A DNA stretch of 64,000 nt from Pleodorina starrii (lineage: Eukaryota; Chlorophyta; Chlorophyceae; Chlamydomonadales; Volvocaceae). Position 1 is the stretch's first letter. Each line of letters starts with the position of its first letter. Both the position numbers and the translations under genes were made by a program. The notes below the pieces were generated by a model. The model worked only from the letters and a program-made list of their open reading frames with translations. It did not search any database and was not told the DNA's origin. Positions 22,566 to 35,000 of this stretch are shown piece after piece. The stretch lies in contig BRXU01000032.1 in NCBI GenBank assembly GCA_030267565.1, positions 186,001-250,000 of the forward strand, in the 5' to 3' direction.

Positions 22566-25500
22566 ATGGCGCGATTTCGACGTGCAGGGTCTGTCAGGCT
22601 GGCTATGGACTTGTTTGGAGGCGCAGCATCCCCCCCTCAGGCCCTGCAGCCCGGCTCCGGTTTTCACGCCCCCCTTGCACATCTGGACGGGCACCCAGCC
22701 TCCTGCACGCAAGGCGCTACAGAGGAAGACAAGGACCAGCCGTCCGAGCAACAGTCTGGCGCCCCTGGCCCCACTGCTGCGGCGGGGGGAATGACGGACT
22801 GGCCCCCCGGTTGGCACGCACAGCAAGCCAGCGACATCTTGACCGCTCCACCACCGCTCTCCTGTCCTCAACCAACTCCCGACGCGCTGGATCTCGCGAT
22901 GGCCCGAGAACCGCAGCTTCCAGCAGCTTCGGCACTGCCGGCCTCGGCGGGCGAGGACGCCAGCTGCAGCGCCCTCCTCCCCGGCGCCAACGCCCCAACG
23001 CCCCTCCCACCAACAGACCAAGAAATGGCCGACAGCATACGCACCGGCGAAGGCGCCAGCAGCAGAAAACGCTCGGCTGCTGACATGCTGTCGGAGGGCT
23101 GCGGTCCGGAGGACGCCTGCGGGCCGGGTTCGCGTGCGGCAGGGCCCGACTCGCTCCCCGCCTGCAGCTGCCACACCTACCAGGCCGGGGAGGAGCGACC
23201 CCGCTCCGAGGCGCCTGAAGCAAAGACCGGCACCAGTAATAGCAGAAACGACGACGACAGCATTATGCTGGACAGTGGCGCTGCCGCTATGGACGGCGCC
23301 GTCGCAACTGCAGTACGACAGGCGGCGGACCCTGCTCCGGTCGCGGATGGCACCGAGGCGGCGGCGACGGCCGCGGCTATCGACGGTGCGGCCACCGAGC
23401 CGTCGTCCTCGCCACCCGACCCTAACGCAGCCGCGGGCGAGGGCTCGGGGGCCGACACGGCCGCCACCGCCGCCGCCACCGCGTCCGCCGCAGCCGCAGC
23501 CGCACAGGACGGCACCGGTTTGGCGGCTGGGGCGTTGGCCGACGGGACATCCAGCGGCGCAGGCGCAGGCGGCAGTGGGGCTGGGACGGAGGCCGGTTCC
23601 GGAGCTGCGGCGATGGATACGTTGGCGTTGGAGCTCCGACAGATTATGGCGCGTTGCGGCGGCGTGTCGGACACGCGCCACGCCGGGCGGCTAGCTGCGT
23701 TGGTGGAGGGCGAGGAGCGGCTGGGCGGGCGAGTGACGCTGCTGAGCGTGGTGCAGCAGTCGTCACCCGATGTGCTGCGGCACTTTGTGCAGGTGGGGGA
23801 AGCGGGGGGGTTGTTAATGATGGGAACTGGGGGAGTTTGTAGTAACGGAGGAATTGGGGTGTAGGGGTCATAAGGATGTGACCGCAGCGGTGGAATGGAG
23901 GCGACGATTCGGACCGGGGAGGGGTCGGTCGTCCTTCCGCTTTGGGTGTCTGCCCTCGCGCACGCAAAGTTGGGAGGACAAGCTTGGTGTGGAGTGGCGC
24001 CCTGTGGGGGGTGGGAGAGGGCAGTGGCGTCGGGGTTCTGTTGTTGCGGCGCATTGACGGCTCGTGCGGCGCGCCGGCGCTGGCGGCGCACTGGTCCTTC
24101 CACGCATTCTGAGGTCCACGGCGGTTACGTTACCGTTCACGGGCCCGGCCTATACGTGGATAATCCCCACACATGCTGAGGCCCACCGCGGCTCCCCCTG
24201 GAGCACTCCCGTCTCCCGTTGGGAGGGCTCCTCCCGTCGGGACCTCCTCCCGGCTCGCTCGACGACGCCTGTGCCTGTGCCTGGGCTTCCTTGACCTGTC
24301 TTCTGCGCTCTCCTTTCCCCGTCCCCCCGCCATCCGTCTTGGCGTGCTCCTAGCCCTCATATGCCCGCCCTGGCGCCGTCTAACCTCCCACCCAAACCCC
24401 TGCCTGCCCGCCCTGTTGCGTTCCTCCGCCGCGTCTTTCCCCACACCACCCCGGCTTGTTAGGGCTCGGGGCTTCGTTCCCTGGAGCGATGGGTGATTCA
24501 TTTTCGTGACGAGGCTCGCCACCCCGCCCTCATCAAGGTGATTGGCTGCCTCAAGATGCTGCCCATTGACCTGACCGCACTCAAGGGGAGCAGCATTGGC
24601 CAGGTGAGGAGGGGGGAGGGAGGAGGGAGGGGCAGAGGCAGAGCCGCGTGGTGGCGAGGGGAGGGGAGGGGGGAGAGTGGAGGGGAAGGGAAGGGAGGGG
24701 AGGGGAGGGGAGGGGAGGAGAGGAGAGGGGAGGGGAGGGGAGGGGAGGGGAGGGGAGGGGAGGGGAGGGGAGGGGAGGGGAGGGGAGGGGAGGAGAGGAG
24801 AGGGTGCGGGATGCGGGATGCGGGTGGGTCCTGGAGGTCGCGATGCGGCGGATGGGGCGGATGTGGAGTTGGCGGCCAGCGACGATGTTTGCACGGGTGG
24901 CAGGAATTGTCAAGGTTTCGGGGACGCGGTCGTCGTAGGAGGTTCGAAGCGGTGGGTTGTCTGGGGGGCGAGTTGTCGTTGGTACGGAGCGCCGCCGTGG
25001 CGTGGGTCGTCCCTGGGATTGTGCTACTTTGGCAATCCCCGAAGGGATAGTCACCCAATCCCCGTGTGTCTCTTGCATAACGTTTCTTTACTCGTGCAGT
25101 CATGCCGTGGCTTCAGCCCACTCCCTTGCGCGCCGCCCTGGCCTTGACCCACGCCCTGGCCCTGCCCTGCCCCTGCCCCATCCCTTGTCCTACGCCGGCC
25201 CCGCCACCACCACCGCCACCACCACCCACCACCGCAGACTGTGGGCAAGTTGCGCAAGCACACGAACCCGAGCGTCCGCACCGCAGCGGCGGAGCTGGTG
25301 GATCAGTGGAAGAGCGTCGTGGACAAATCCGTGGGGAAGGCCGGCGAGACGCGGCAGCAGGCCGCCAAGTCCAAGTAAGGCGCAGCAGTTGGGCGAGCGG
25401 GCGGGCAGGGAGGCGGAGCAGAGCGTTATAGGGGGGAGGGGTAGGCCAGCCAAAGGGGCTGAGAGGAGAGCAAGCAGGTTGCGGAAGGGCCGGATTGCAC

Positions 25501-28500
25501 TTATGTGGTGCGGAGCTTCCTGGCTAGTGTATGGGATGCTCGGAATGCGCCGTTCCAGCGCCGTGCGCGCTCAAGTTACGGATAGAGGGGGGGAAAGCTG
25601 ACGCTGCCGCCCAGCACCAAAGTCGTGCCATCGCCGCGCGCCCCCCTGGCTTGAACGGCCGCCTCCCGACACACTCGTGCGGACCTCGTAACTGCGGAAC
25701 CCCAGCCCTTTCCCTCGCTCATCCTCTACCCAAGCCCTATCCCTCGTTCACACTCCCTTTCCCTTCCCACCCTGCCTGCCCTGGCCTCCCCTCCCCCCCA
25801 GGGCGGACACCCCCGCGCAGGACGGACCCAACAAGCGGCCCCGGAAGCAGTCCGACCCGTCGGTGGCGACAACGACGACGGGGACGGCCGCCGCCGCGGG
25901 CAAGCACTCGGGCGCGATCGGCGGCGGCGACGGGACGGCCGCCGGCGCCACCTCCACCACCGCCACCAGCAAGCTGGCCCTGATGGACGACGATCTGTTC
26001 GTGTCCGCGCCGTCGTCGTCTTGGGGGGGCGGGGCCGGCGCCGGCGGCTCTTCGTCTTCCTCGCACCCCCCGGGGCAGCACCGACCTCTGGGTCTCACCA
26101 GCTTCATCAGCGGGGCGAAGAAGGTGAGGGCCGGGGGGCGGGGGGAGGTGGCGCGGAGGGAGGGGAGGGAGGGACTCAGGGGCGGGCTTGGTGGAGGGTA
26201 AGTGTGAGGGGCACTGACTGACGGGGGCGGCCACCGGTGCGTCAGCGGGTGGTTGGGGTGGCGGTTGGGGTGGCTAGCACCTCAGCATGGAGTGACGGGC
26301 GGTGGCTTGTGTGTGTGTTTGGGGGGGGGAGGGGTGAGGGGAAATAAATACCGCAGCAAGGGGACGGAGACGGCGTTGCGAGCAGACCCTGAACCCAGGC
26401 GTACGTACCGAACGTAACTGCGTAACTGCGACGTACGATCTCAACACCGTATTATCTCTTGCCGTACAGGTCCATGCGGTCAAGTTGGAGAACGTGGTCC
26501 CTAGCCGAGTGGGGGCCCTGGGCGGAGCGCACGCAGCGGCGGCGGCGGCAGCAGCAGCATCCGCGGGAATGGCGGCAGGCGCAGCTGCAGCGGCCGGAAC
26601 AGGCACATCTGGCGCCGTCGGCGATGCAGCCGGGGAGGAGGGCGGCGCACTGCCGTCCCCGACCTCATCGCGCGGCGACGGCGCTGCGGCGGGGGGGCCC
26701 GAAGCCGCTGATGCAGCAGCTGCTGCTGCGGGCCCAGACTCGCCAAAGCCCGGCGGCGGCGGCGAGGCGGCGGCGGCGTCTGGGAGCGGCGGCGCGCCCT
26801 CGCTTCTGTCGCTCGCTGGCGGCGGCGACGGGGCGTCGTCGAGCGCTGCGTCCCCTGCTGCCGCCGGCGGCGGCACGGCGCCCAAGACCTTGACGCTTCC
26901 TCGTCTTGGCACACTGTCGGGGCCCAGCAACCCAACGGTGCGGCTGGGAAGCCTGCGCGACGGCAGTCTACCGACGTCGGGCATTGCGAGGCTGGGTGCA
27001 GCCGCCGGCGTGGGAGTCTCCGGAATCGGCGGCCGCGCCGGCACGGCGGCGTCGCTGCCGGCGGCGGTGGCGCCCGGCGGGCCGCAGAGCGCGCACGCCC
27101 GCGCCATGGCGGCGAGGGCGCGTGCGCCGTCACCGGAGCCGGCCCCACGGAAGGAGAAGAGGAAGACGGTCAGCTGGGCCGGGGACGACTCGCTGGCGTC
27201 GTACAGGTGGGTGGGTGTACGACACATGGATCAGCGGGGAGGGGGGAGGCCACCAGAGCGGACGCAAACGGCGCCGGCCGATCCGCGTGTGGGCTGTGGG
27301 GTCGCCAAATGTACTGCGTCTCCGGTGAGTGCATTTGGGTTTTATGTATATGGCCTCGCGGCGCTTACAACGTGCTAGGGATGAAAATCTGGGACAGATG
27401 TGGAAGAGGAGCGCAAGCGCAGGTTCAAAGCGGCAACTTCCGAGGCTATGGTGAGCGAAATGGGGGACACAGGGACCTCAAGACCCACCCTCTCCCCCTC
27501 CACCTGCCCGTGCTGACCACCCGCAGGCTCTTCAAGAAGGACGATCCCCCACAGGCCGCAGCCAGCGATGCGATCCTGACGGCGGAGGACGAGGCAGCGG
27601 CGGCAGCGGGCGACGGCGGCGGCGTTGGTGGCGGCGGCTTCGGCGGCCCCGGCGGCCCGGGCGGGGTCCCGGGCGGTGGCCTGCTGCCTCCGCCGGGTTT
27701 CCAGTCGGCCGCTCGGCGGGAGCACGCCTCCGAGCGCATGGCCCTCATTGCGCAGCACCAGCAGGAGGAGCAGGAGCGGCAACAGGAGCTGGTGGGTAAT
27801 AAGAACGGCTCGGGCGAGGGAGCGGGGCGGGGGCCAGGGAGGAGGGAGCGGGGCGAGGGAGCGGGGCGGGGGCGGGCGGGTGGAAGAGGGTAGCGCGTGG
27901 GCTGAGTGGGGGTTAATTTCGTCAGGGTGGTAGGGGCGATGTGGGGCCAGGCCAGGCGAGAGGGAGGGCGTGGCGTGTGGTGTGTGCGTGTGGCAGGGGG
28001 TGGCGAAGCTCCTCGCGGGGGCGCTGTTTCCCGGTTGCCTGGTGGACCATGTCGTGTTGACGGACCCCGGTCCGGGTCCTGGGGTGTGAATCCTGCAGTC
28101 AGTCAAGAGGCGACAGATGGGGGACTACAAGACCCGGCACGGCACGGCCCGGCGTCGTGGGTCGGCGATGACGCTCTCGGCACTGTGGCAGCCCTTGCAC
28201 GTCGTTATCCATGGCTCCTGTGCGCAACCGCCCTGCGCGGCCGCACTGCCAAGGCCGCCCCCCCCCCCGCCCCTGCCCCCGTCATGCAGCTCCCTTCCCC
28301 CGGGTCCTCGGCACCACCACCACCGCATGCGGCCGCGGTACATTCCCCGCTCCGTTCTCCCCATCTCCCCGCCATCCATGCCCACCGCGCCCACCCACTT
28401 TCACCACATGCCTTGCCCCCGCACCGGAATCCATCCCCCTCCTCATCCTGTCCTCATCGCACCGCGTCCCGCCTCTTCCCCCGCCACCGCCCCCGCCTCC

Positions 28501-30127
28501 CCCTCCTCCTCCTCCTCAGGAGCGCTGGGCTGCCATGCGCCCCACCGTCCCCTGGGTTGAGCCTCCGGAGCTGTACCTGGGGGCCGTCTCCCCGCAGCAG
28601 CTGCCCGCCCTCGGGGAGGACAGCGCGGAGCGGGAGGCGCAGGCCCGGCTGCGAATGACCACGCCGCGGACCGTCTACTACTCGCCGACGCAGATACCGC
28701 CCTCGCCGGCGGAGCCGCCGCCAGAGCCGGAGCCCGATCTGTACCGGGTGCGTCACATCCCGCTGAGCATCTCCAGCGGCCCGCAGATGCAGCCGGTGGG
28801 CGGGCCCGGACCCGGACCGGGACCAGGGCCGGGCGGGCCGCCGCCTCCGCCGCACCACCACCCTCAGCCGGGGATGCTGCAGCCGGGAATGTACGCCACA
28901 GGCCCGGCGGCGCCGCCACACCACCCGGGCTTGCCGATGCCGATGCCGTACGGCGGCCAGCTGCCGCCGCTGATGCAGGGTGCGCCGCCGCCGCAGGCGG
29001 CGGCGGCCGCGTCGGCGTCGGCGGCGGCCCAGATCGGTCCGCCGGGCGGTCAGCAGCCGCCGGGTCCACCTGCCCCACTGACGCTTTCCCCGGAGCTCAT
29101 GGCCTCCCTGCAGGTGATCACCGGCACACTGGCGCAGCAGCCGGGGCCCGGGCAGCAGCCGGGCCCGGGGCCGCAGCAGCCGCAGCAGCCGGGGCCGGGC
29201 CAGGGGCCGCAAGGCCCTCCTCCGCCGCCGCCGCCACCGCAGGGCGTGCTGCAGCCGCCGCACCCGCACCCGCTCCAACACCCCCACGTGCGCGGCCCCC
29301 ACGGCGGCGCCGGGCAGCCGCCGCACCACCCGCAGCCCGGGCAGCCGCAGATGCTGGGGCCGCCCGGCCCTGGCGGCCCGCCGCTGCGACCCGTGGAGTT
29401 TGGTATGCAGCAACCACCGCCGCACGCGGGCCCCATGGGCCCAGGACCGGGGCCGGGTGGCATGCCGCCGGGAGCAGGGCCGGGTCCAGGGCGGCCCGGA
29501 AGTCGGTTCGAGCCGGCGCCCGGCATGGCGCCTGGGATGGGTCCAGGTCCGGGCCCAAACACAGGCGCGCCGCCTCCGCCTCCGCCGCGCAAGGACGGGC
29601 CGCCGACGCTGATGCGGCCGCGGCGCGGCGACGACCCACCGGGGCCGGGACAGGGTCCGGGCCCCGGGATGCCGCTGGGGCCGCCGCAGCACCCTCACCC
29701 GCACCTGATGGGGCCGGGGCGCGGCGGCCGGCCTGGGTTTGGCCCTGGCGGCGGCGGCGGTGGTCCTGCGCTGCACGGCATGGGCCCGCCGGGAGGTGGG
29801 CCGGCGCCTGGGGGACCCGGTGCGGGCCCGGGTGGGTGGGCGGCGCAGGGAGGGCCCGGTGCCGGGCCGCCGGCGGGTCCGGGCATGGGCGGGCCGCCGC
29901 CGCCCGGCCCACACGGCCCCAGCAGCAGCAAGATGTGCGTGTACTTCAACACACCGAGTGGGTGCCGCAACGGCGACAACTGCCGCTTCCTGCACGTGCA
30001 CTCGCAGGACTCGGGCCCACCGTACGACAGCGGGCCGTACTCGGGGCCGGGTCGCAGCGGCATGGGCATGGGACGGCCCGGCGGCGGTCCGCCGCCGGGT
30101 CTGCCCGGGGGCATGCGCCGGAGGTGA
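22566..30127 (+). CDS. PNUTS: PNUTS-like nuclear PP1 regulatory subunit (LUMINIDEPENDENS/PPP1R10 type)
   Basis: Exons: 22566-23792, 24463-24603, 25238-25374, 25802-26123, 26470-27206, 27527-27791, 28520-30127; phases agree, 1478 residues. The three landmarks of PNUTS occur in order. First, a TFIIS N-terminal-like helical domain spans about residues 380-500 (SLERWVIHFRD, LIKVIGCLKMLPIDL, TVGKLRKHTNPSVRTAA). Second, a PP1-docking RVxF-type motif KRKTVSW is centred on residues 841-845. Third, a CCCH zinc finger near the C-terminus has C1416, C1425, C1431 and H1435 (C-x8-C-x5-C-x3-H). A basic cluster KRPRKQ after the first domain suggests nuclear location. The last exon is an approximately 370-residue Pro/Gly/Gln/His-rich region. 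Known PNUTS proteins hold PP1 at RNA polymerase II and act in transcription termination; that role here is inferred from architecture. The ATG at 22566 (ttccATGG) is the first in frame; the frame is open to about 22332. Confidence 0.92.
23867..23910 (+). repeat. Dispersed repeat A copy, intronic
   Basis: AAGGATGTGACCGCAGCGG then tggaatggaggcgac, in PNUTS-like intron 1 about 75 bases after the donor. The last 20 bases match the copy at 33405 almost exactly. Confidence 0.7.
24124..24170 (+). repeat. Dispersed repeat B copy, intronic
   Basis: GTTACCGTTCACGGGCCCGG followed by cctatacgtggataatcccc, in PNUTS-like intron 1, sense orientation, downstream of a repeat A copy. Confidence 0.75.
24655..24804 (+). 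repeat. (GGGGA)n purine array
   Basis: About 150 bases of GGGGA with a few GGAGA variants just after the exon-2 donor of the PNUTS-like gene. It is a pure purine tract on the coding strand. Confidence 0.96.
26341..26375 (+). repeat. Dispersed repeat A copy, intronic
   Basis: GAAATAAATACCGCAGCAAG then gggacggagacggcg in PNUTS-like intron 4; the tail resembles the copy at 10141. Confidence 0.68.
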
Positions 30128-32082
30128 AATGAAGGGATGGTCGCTGCCGGTTTTCTGCCGCCTGGGGAGGGAGGGGAGGCCGTGTCCCGAGGACGCATAG
30201 CGACCTTCGGTAGCATGCAAGCCAGCGAGCCGACGGTGTGCGTTGCCTATGTAGGACCGTGATGATGCTGCGTCATGCCGGCTGGTGTCCCCCCCGTGGA
30301 GCCGTAGGTGGAGCCGCACGCTGCCGCAGGCGCAGGCGCTGTGGGGACTGGGGAGGCCGACAAACCTCCCAAGGTGCCCAGCGCCCTTGTGCTGCCCTCC
30401 GTTTGCGAGTCTGCTGCCAAATTGTGGGGTCTGGTTTGACTGCTTGGATGCGGGTGCCTCGGTTGGGAAGACGCCGCGCGCGCGCACGAGGGGAGGGAGG
30501 GAGGAGGCTAGGGAGCGACGACTAGTGTGGCCCGTGCGTAGCGGCAGGCCGGTGGGGCGGGCAGCTGTCGCGCGGGCGGGCCACGGATGGCGCCGGTGAC
30601 GAGAGAGCGCACGTGCCGAGAGACAGCGGGGGGGAGGGGGGGTGGGGGTGGGGAAAGGCGGCGGCATTGGGGGCGCGGGGCCGTTGCCGTGGGTTGAGGG
30701 CGCCAGTTGCGGGCTTGTGCCCCGCTGCGCAAGCGGCCCGTTGTCCGCCCCACGGCGTCCGACACGAGGGCCCGATCACGTGTCGACGTGACCCCCGGAA
30801 GCACCGATGACGCCGAGGCTTTCCGCGGGATAAAATAGGGCTTTGCGCGAGTGCGATACGACCGCATTGTCCGTGGGGCGCGATGTACGTCGGGCTGGCG
30901 GCAGCAGACACGTGGAACCGACCGTTCACTGGCGTTGAGGTGCTGTTCTTTTGAGGGGCCGTCGCCCAGGACCCAGCCTGGACTGGGTCTAGCTACCCAC
31001 CTGGATACCCACCTGGCTGTGTGGGGGCCAAGGGCCTCGCTTGTGCTGGGCAGCGGCTCTGATGGAGCGCCCGCAAATAGCGAATCGCGGTGATTTGGCT
31101 TTCCGGAGCCCGGGGCACTCTTCTGAACACGTCACGGAAATCGAGGGAAAGGGGTTGGGCCCTTTGGAGGGTGGGGGCGGGAGAGGCGGCTGTTGCGCCA
31201 CAGGCGCTGCGAGGGTGCGGCTTTTTATTACCTTGGTCCTGGGGCGGACGCTGGGGATGGGTGGTGGTGTGGGAGAGGTCGCACAGGCCGGCGCTGACGC
31301 GTGTTTTGCAGGTTTTACAAAGTGCTAGGTAGTCTTTGCAGGCGGTAAACAGCCGAAACTAGGCAGTCCAAAGGCCGGCGACCATGCTTTGCGGGGTGGC
31401 CGTGCAGGACGATGCGCAGCAGTTGTTCTTTCTGGTTCGCGGGGTTGACGCACCTACCGAAAGGGGGGCCGGCCGGCACCCAGCAGGGAAAGCGAGAGGC
31501 CGCCTGGCCAGCCGACGAAGAGGCGACGAGGAGGCGGGCAGAGGCGGGTGATGTGCGTTAGGAGTTGTGGCCGGAAGCCGGGCGCGCATTGGATGTCGAT
31601 GATCTGGGGTGTGGAGTGATGCAGTTGAGATGAGAGAGGAGTCAGACGGGGGTTAGGGGTGAGGTCCACGGTCTCGTCCCATACGGTTACGTCCCAGCTT
31701 CCGGGAGCGAACGAATTCGCCGACGGCGCTCGGGTTCCTTTCGATGCACACATATTAGTAACTTTTTAACAAACTCGTTAAACTTATTGCATTGTCCACA
31801 TTTAGCTGCGCAGGAACAACAGCGCGACCACTGAGACCTAACCAGTTGGTTATACATGGGGACAACGCAACGCCCGTAGAGAAAGGTCACATCACGTCGA
31901 TCGCTTCAGCTAGGTCGTGTCCTTGGCACAGCTTCCTCTTGCCTCGGGCCCGGAAGTCGTTGCCTAGGTAGCTTCCCGAAGCACCGAATTTCACTCTAGG
32001 AGGCTTGCGTGCAGATCATTGGGGTTGATTACAGTTTGATTAGCGCAGCTGGTATCCAGGGCGGAGAGTGACAACATCCCCA
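30128..32082. other. Intergenic region between PNUTS-like and SnRK2 genes
   Basis: Should contain the PNUTS-like 3' UTR and the SnRK2 promoter/5' UTR. GC falls clearly from about 31700 to the SnRK2 start. I see no ORF with homology, RNA gene or repeat here. A minus-strand ORF at 31753-31454 has no feature to support it. Confidence 0.6.
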
Positions 32083-35000
32083 ATGAACACACCAGCCCCT
32101 GACCCTCTTAAAGATCACCAACGCTACGCCAAGGTGCAACCTCTCAGTAGCGGGTCTTTCGGGTTCGTTCACCTTTGCAAAGATCTGGTGACTGGCGAGC
32201 TGGTGGTAAGTGCCGAGACCCTGGCTAGGGTGTCCTCGCTGTCCCTGCTTATGCTATTTCACCTGGCAGGCCATCAAGTTCTTGGAGCGCGGCGAGCGGG
32301 TCAACAAGTATGTGGAGACGGAGGTCCTCAACCACCGCATGCTTCGGCATCCCCACGTTATCGAGGTGCGGAAGGTTTTGCCTTGGGGGCCCGAGTCTGC
32401 TGTGAGCTGGCCGCCTTGCATGATGCATTGCGCCAGGTTGCAGTGCCCGAACCCCCTGAAACGCCCCGCTCTAGTCCCATATCCGACACGCGCACCCTCG
32501 CATGGACCCTTATGAACCGGACCCGGCCCGCAGTTCAAGGAGGTTTTCCTAACACCCGAGTACATCTGCATCTGCATGGAGTACGCATCTGGGGGCAACC
32601 TTTTCGGCTACGTGCAGCGCGCAGTGCGGCTCAAGGAGCCGGCGGCACGCTGGTTCTTCCAGCAGGTGGGACGGGTGGCGGGGTGGCGGAACGCCGCCGT
32701 TGAGTAACGGGTCGGGGTTGGGGGCGGCGCGGGGCAACGCACGCTCGGGGGGAAGCCGCCCTGCGAGGCGCTCTGGACAGGCGAGGCCTGCCCCTCTGCT
32801 CCCAACTTCGCTCGACAGCCGCGGTTCGGTACCGCGCCCGGCCTCTTCCTGCCTACACCACGCCCGCTCCCCAGCACCCACACCCATAAGGGCCCTCACC
32901 GCGCCGGTTCCACCTAAAGCCGCAGCGGCCCCTCCCCCCCCCTCAAGACACACACACACACACCTCCCATGTACCGAGTCTGTAGTTGCACACACCTCTT
33001 CTCAACAGCGCCCGCTAGCAAGCAGAGCTTTCCGCCAACCGCCCAGCACCGCCCCCCCTCCCAAACACACACATACACACACACACCTCCCAAGCGGCAT
33101 CTGCTCCTCTGCTCCTCCTCTCACTCCACCTCTCGCCCTTCTCCGCTCCTCCGCTCCTCCTCTCGCCCTCCTCCTCTCACTCCACCTCCACCTCCGCCCC
33201 GCAGCTGTGCATCGGTCTGGACTACTGCCACCGCCGCGGTGTGGTGAATCGCGACATCAAGCTGGAGAACACGCTGCTGACCATGGTGCCCGGACTGCCG
33301 CTACCGCTGCTCAAGATCTGCGACTTTGGATACAGCAAGGCGCACTTCATGTCGGCACCAAAGTCGAAAGTCGGCACGGTGGGTGGCTGGGAGGGTGGGT
33401 GGGTGGGTGATGGCAGCAGCGGTGGAATGGAGGCGACTCTTAGCGAATAGGGGTGGGCGCGTGGCGCATGGCAGGGGATTGGGGCGGTCGGGCGTTAGGG
33501 AGTTAGGGCAAAAGATGGGCGGTCGGCGCCGCCGCGGGTGCGGTGCGGTGCGACACAGCGGGGTGGCGGCGCCGGCGGCGGCAGCACTCTCAGAAACCCC
33601 CTTCCCTCCCCTCCCCTCGCCCCTCCCCCCTCCCCCCCCCCCAGTTGGCCTACATGGCCCCCGAGGTGATCCGGGCCACCGACCAGTACGCGGGCCAGGC
33701 GGCCGACATCTGGAGCTGCGGAGTGATGTTGTACGTGATGCTGTTTGGGGCGTACCCCTTTGAGAGCCCGCACAGCAGGCAGCAGCAGGTGCGGGGAGGG
33801 GAGGGGAGGAGAGGGGAGGGGAGGAAAGGGGAGGATGGGAATGTGGGAATGTGGGAATGTGGGGGACCTCAGATCACCGACAGCACCGTCGAAACCCTCC
33901 TCGGCATCGTGCGTTCGGGAAAACACCGCTGCTGCTGCTGGAGTGTGTGCGGGCGGTTGTTGGTTGGGCGCTGCGTTATGCCGCGCGAGTGCGGTGCCAG
34001 CAGGGGGGGACGGCGGCCAGGGGCGGCTGGCGCTGCCCGGGGCCAGCTGCCGCCATCGCCGCGCCTCCCTAGGTTGCTCTTGCTCGTCGCCTCCAGACGC
34101 TCGACGGCATCCTCCCGAGTGGAGGCACCGGCACCGGCCACCGGGCAGGCTGGGGGGAGGGGGCGCGGCACGTCCAGGGGGGGTAGCTCCGCCTCATCCT
34201 CGTTGCTTGATGGGGCAGAGCCCTTCCCGGATGACGTGACGTGACGTGGTGGGGGGCTGCGGAAGGGGGCCTGATGGGCCAGCCGGCGCCGCATAACGCG
34301 CCACCCCTCCCTCCTGTCCTCCTGACCCCCCCTACCGCCCCCTACCGCCCTCCTTTACACCCCGCTACCGTTATTGGTGCCTGGTGGCTGCAACCAGCAC
34401 CAACTTCGCATTGCACTTGCACAACCCCCTTTAATGTTCACCTTACCCCTCGCCGCGCCCCCCTTTCCTTCCTTTCCTTTCCCTCCCCCCTCCCCCCGCC
34501 CTACTTCTCCTCAGGGTAAGGCCCGCATGGACAGCATGATGCAGCGCATCCTGCGAATGGAGTGGAGCATCCCCGCGGATGTGGAGGTGTCTCCCGAGTG
34601 TCGCGACCTGCTGTGCAAGCTGCTGGTGGGGGACCCGCGGCACCGACTCACCATGAGCCAGATACAGGTGTGCGGGTGCGGGTGTGTGTATGTGCGTGTT
34701 TGTGTGTGTATGCGTGTGTGTGTGGAGATGTATGGGGGCCGCACGGGGGAGCTGTTGGATTGGTTCCCCAGGAAGGATTTTTTCTGCTACGTTACCGACC
34801 CCGGGCTCCGGTCTGTACCCCCGTGGATACCCCTCCCCCCGCCCCCCAATCCCCCCCAATCCCCGCCCCTGGCCACACCTCCCTGCCCTATCCCCCCCTC
34901 CCTCCGCAGTCCCACCCCTGGTTCCTGACCAACCTGCCGCCCGACGCTCTCGCGATGAACGACAACTTCCTGGCGCACACCGACTACACCGGTGTGCAGT

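Noticed and set aside
28454..30667. 737-codon minus-strand ORF
   Set aside because: It is a shadow of the Pro/Gly-rich PNUTS exon on the plus strand; codon bias and the CCCH finger support the plus strand.
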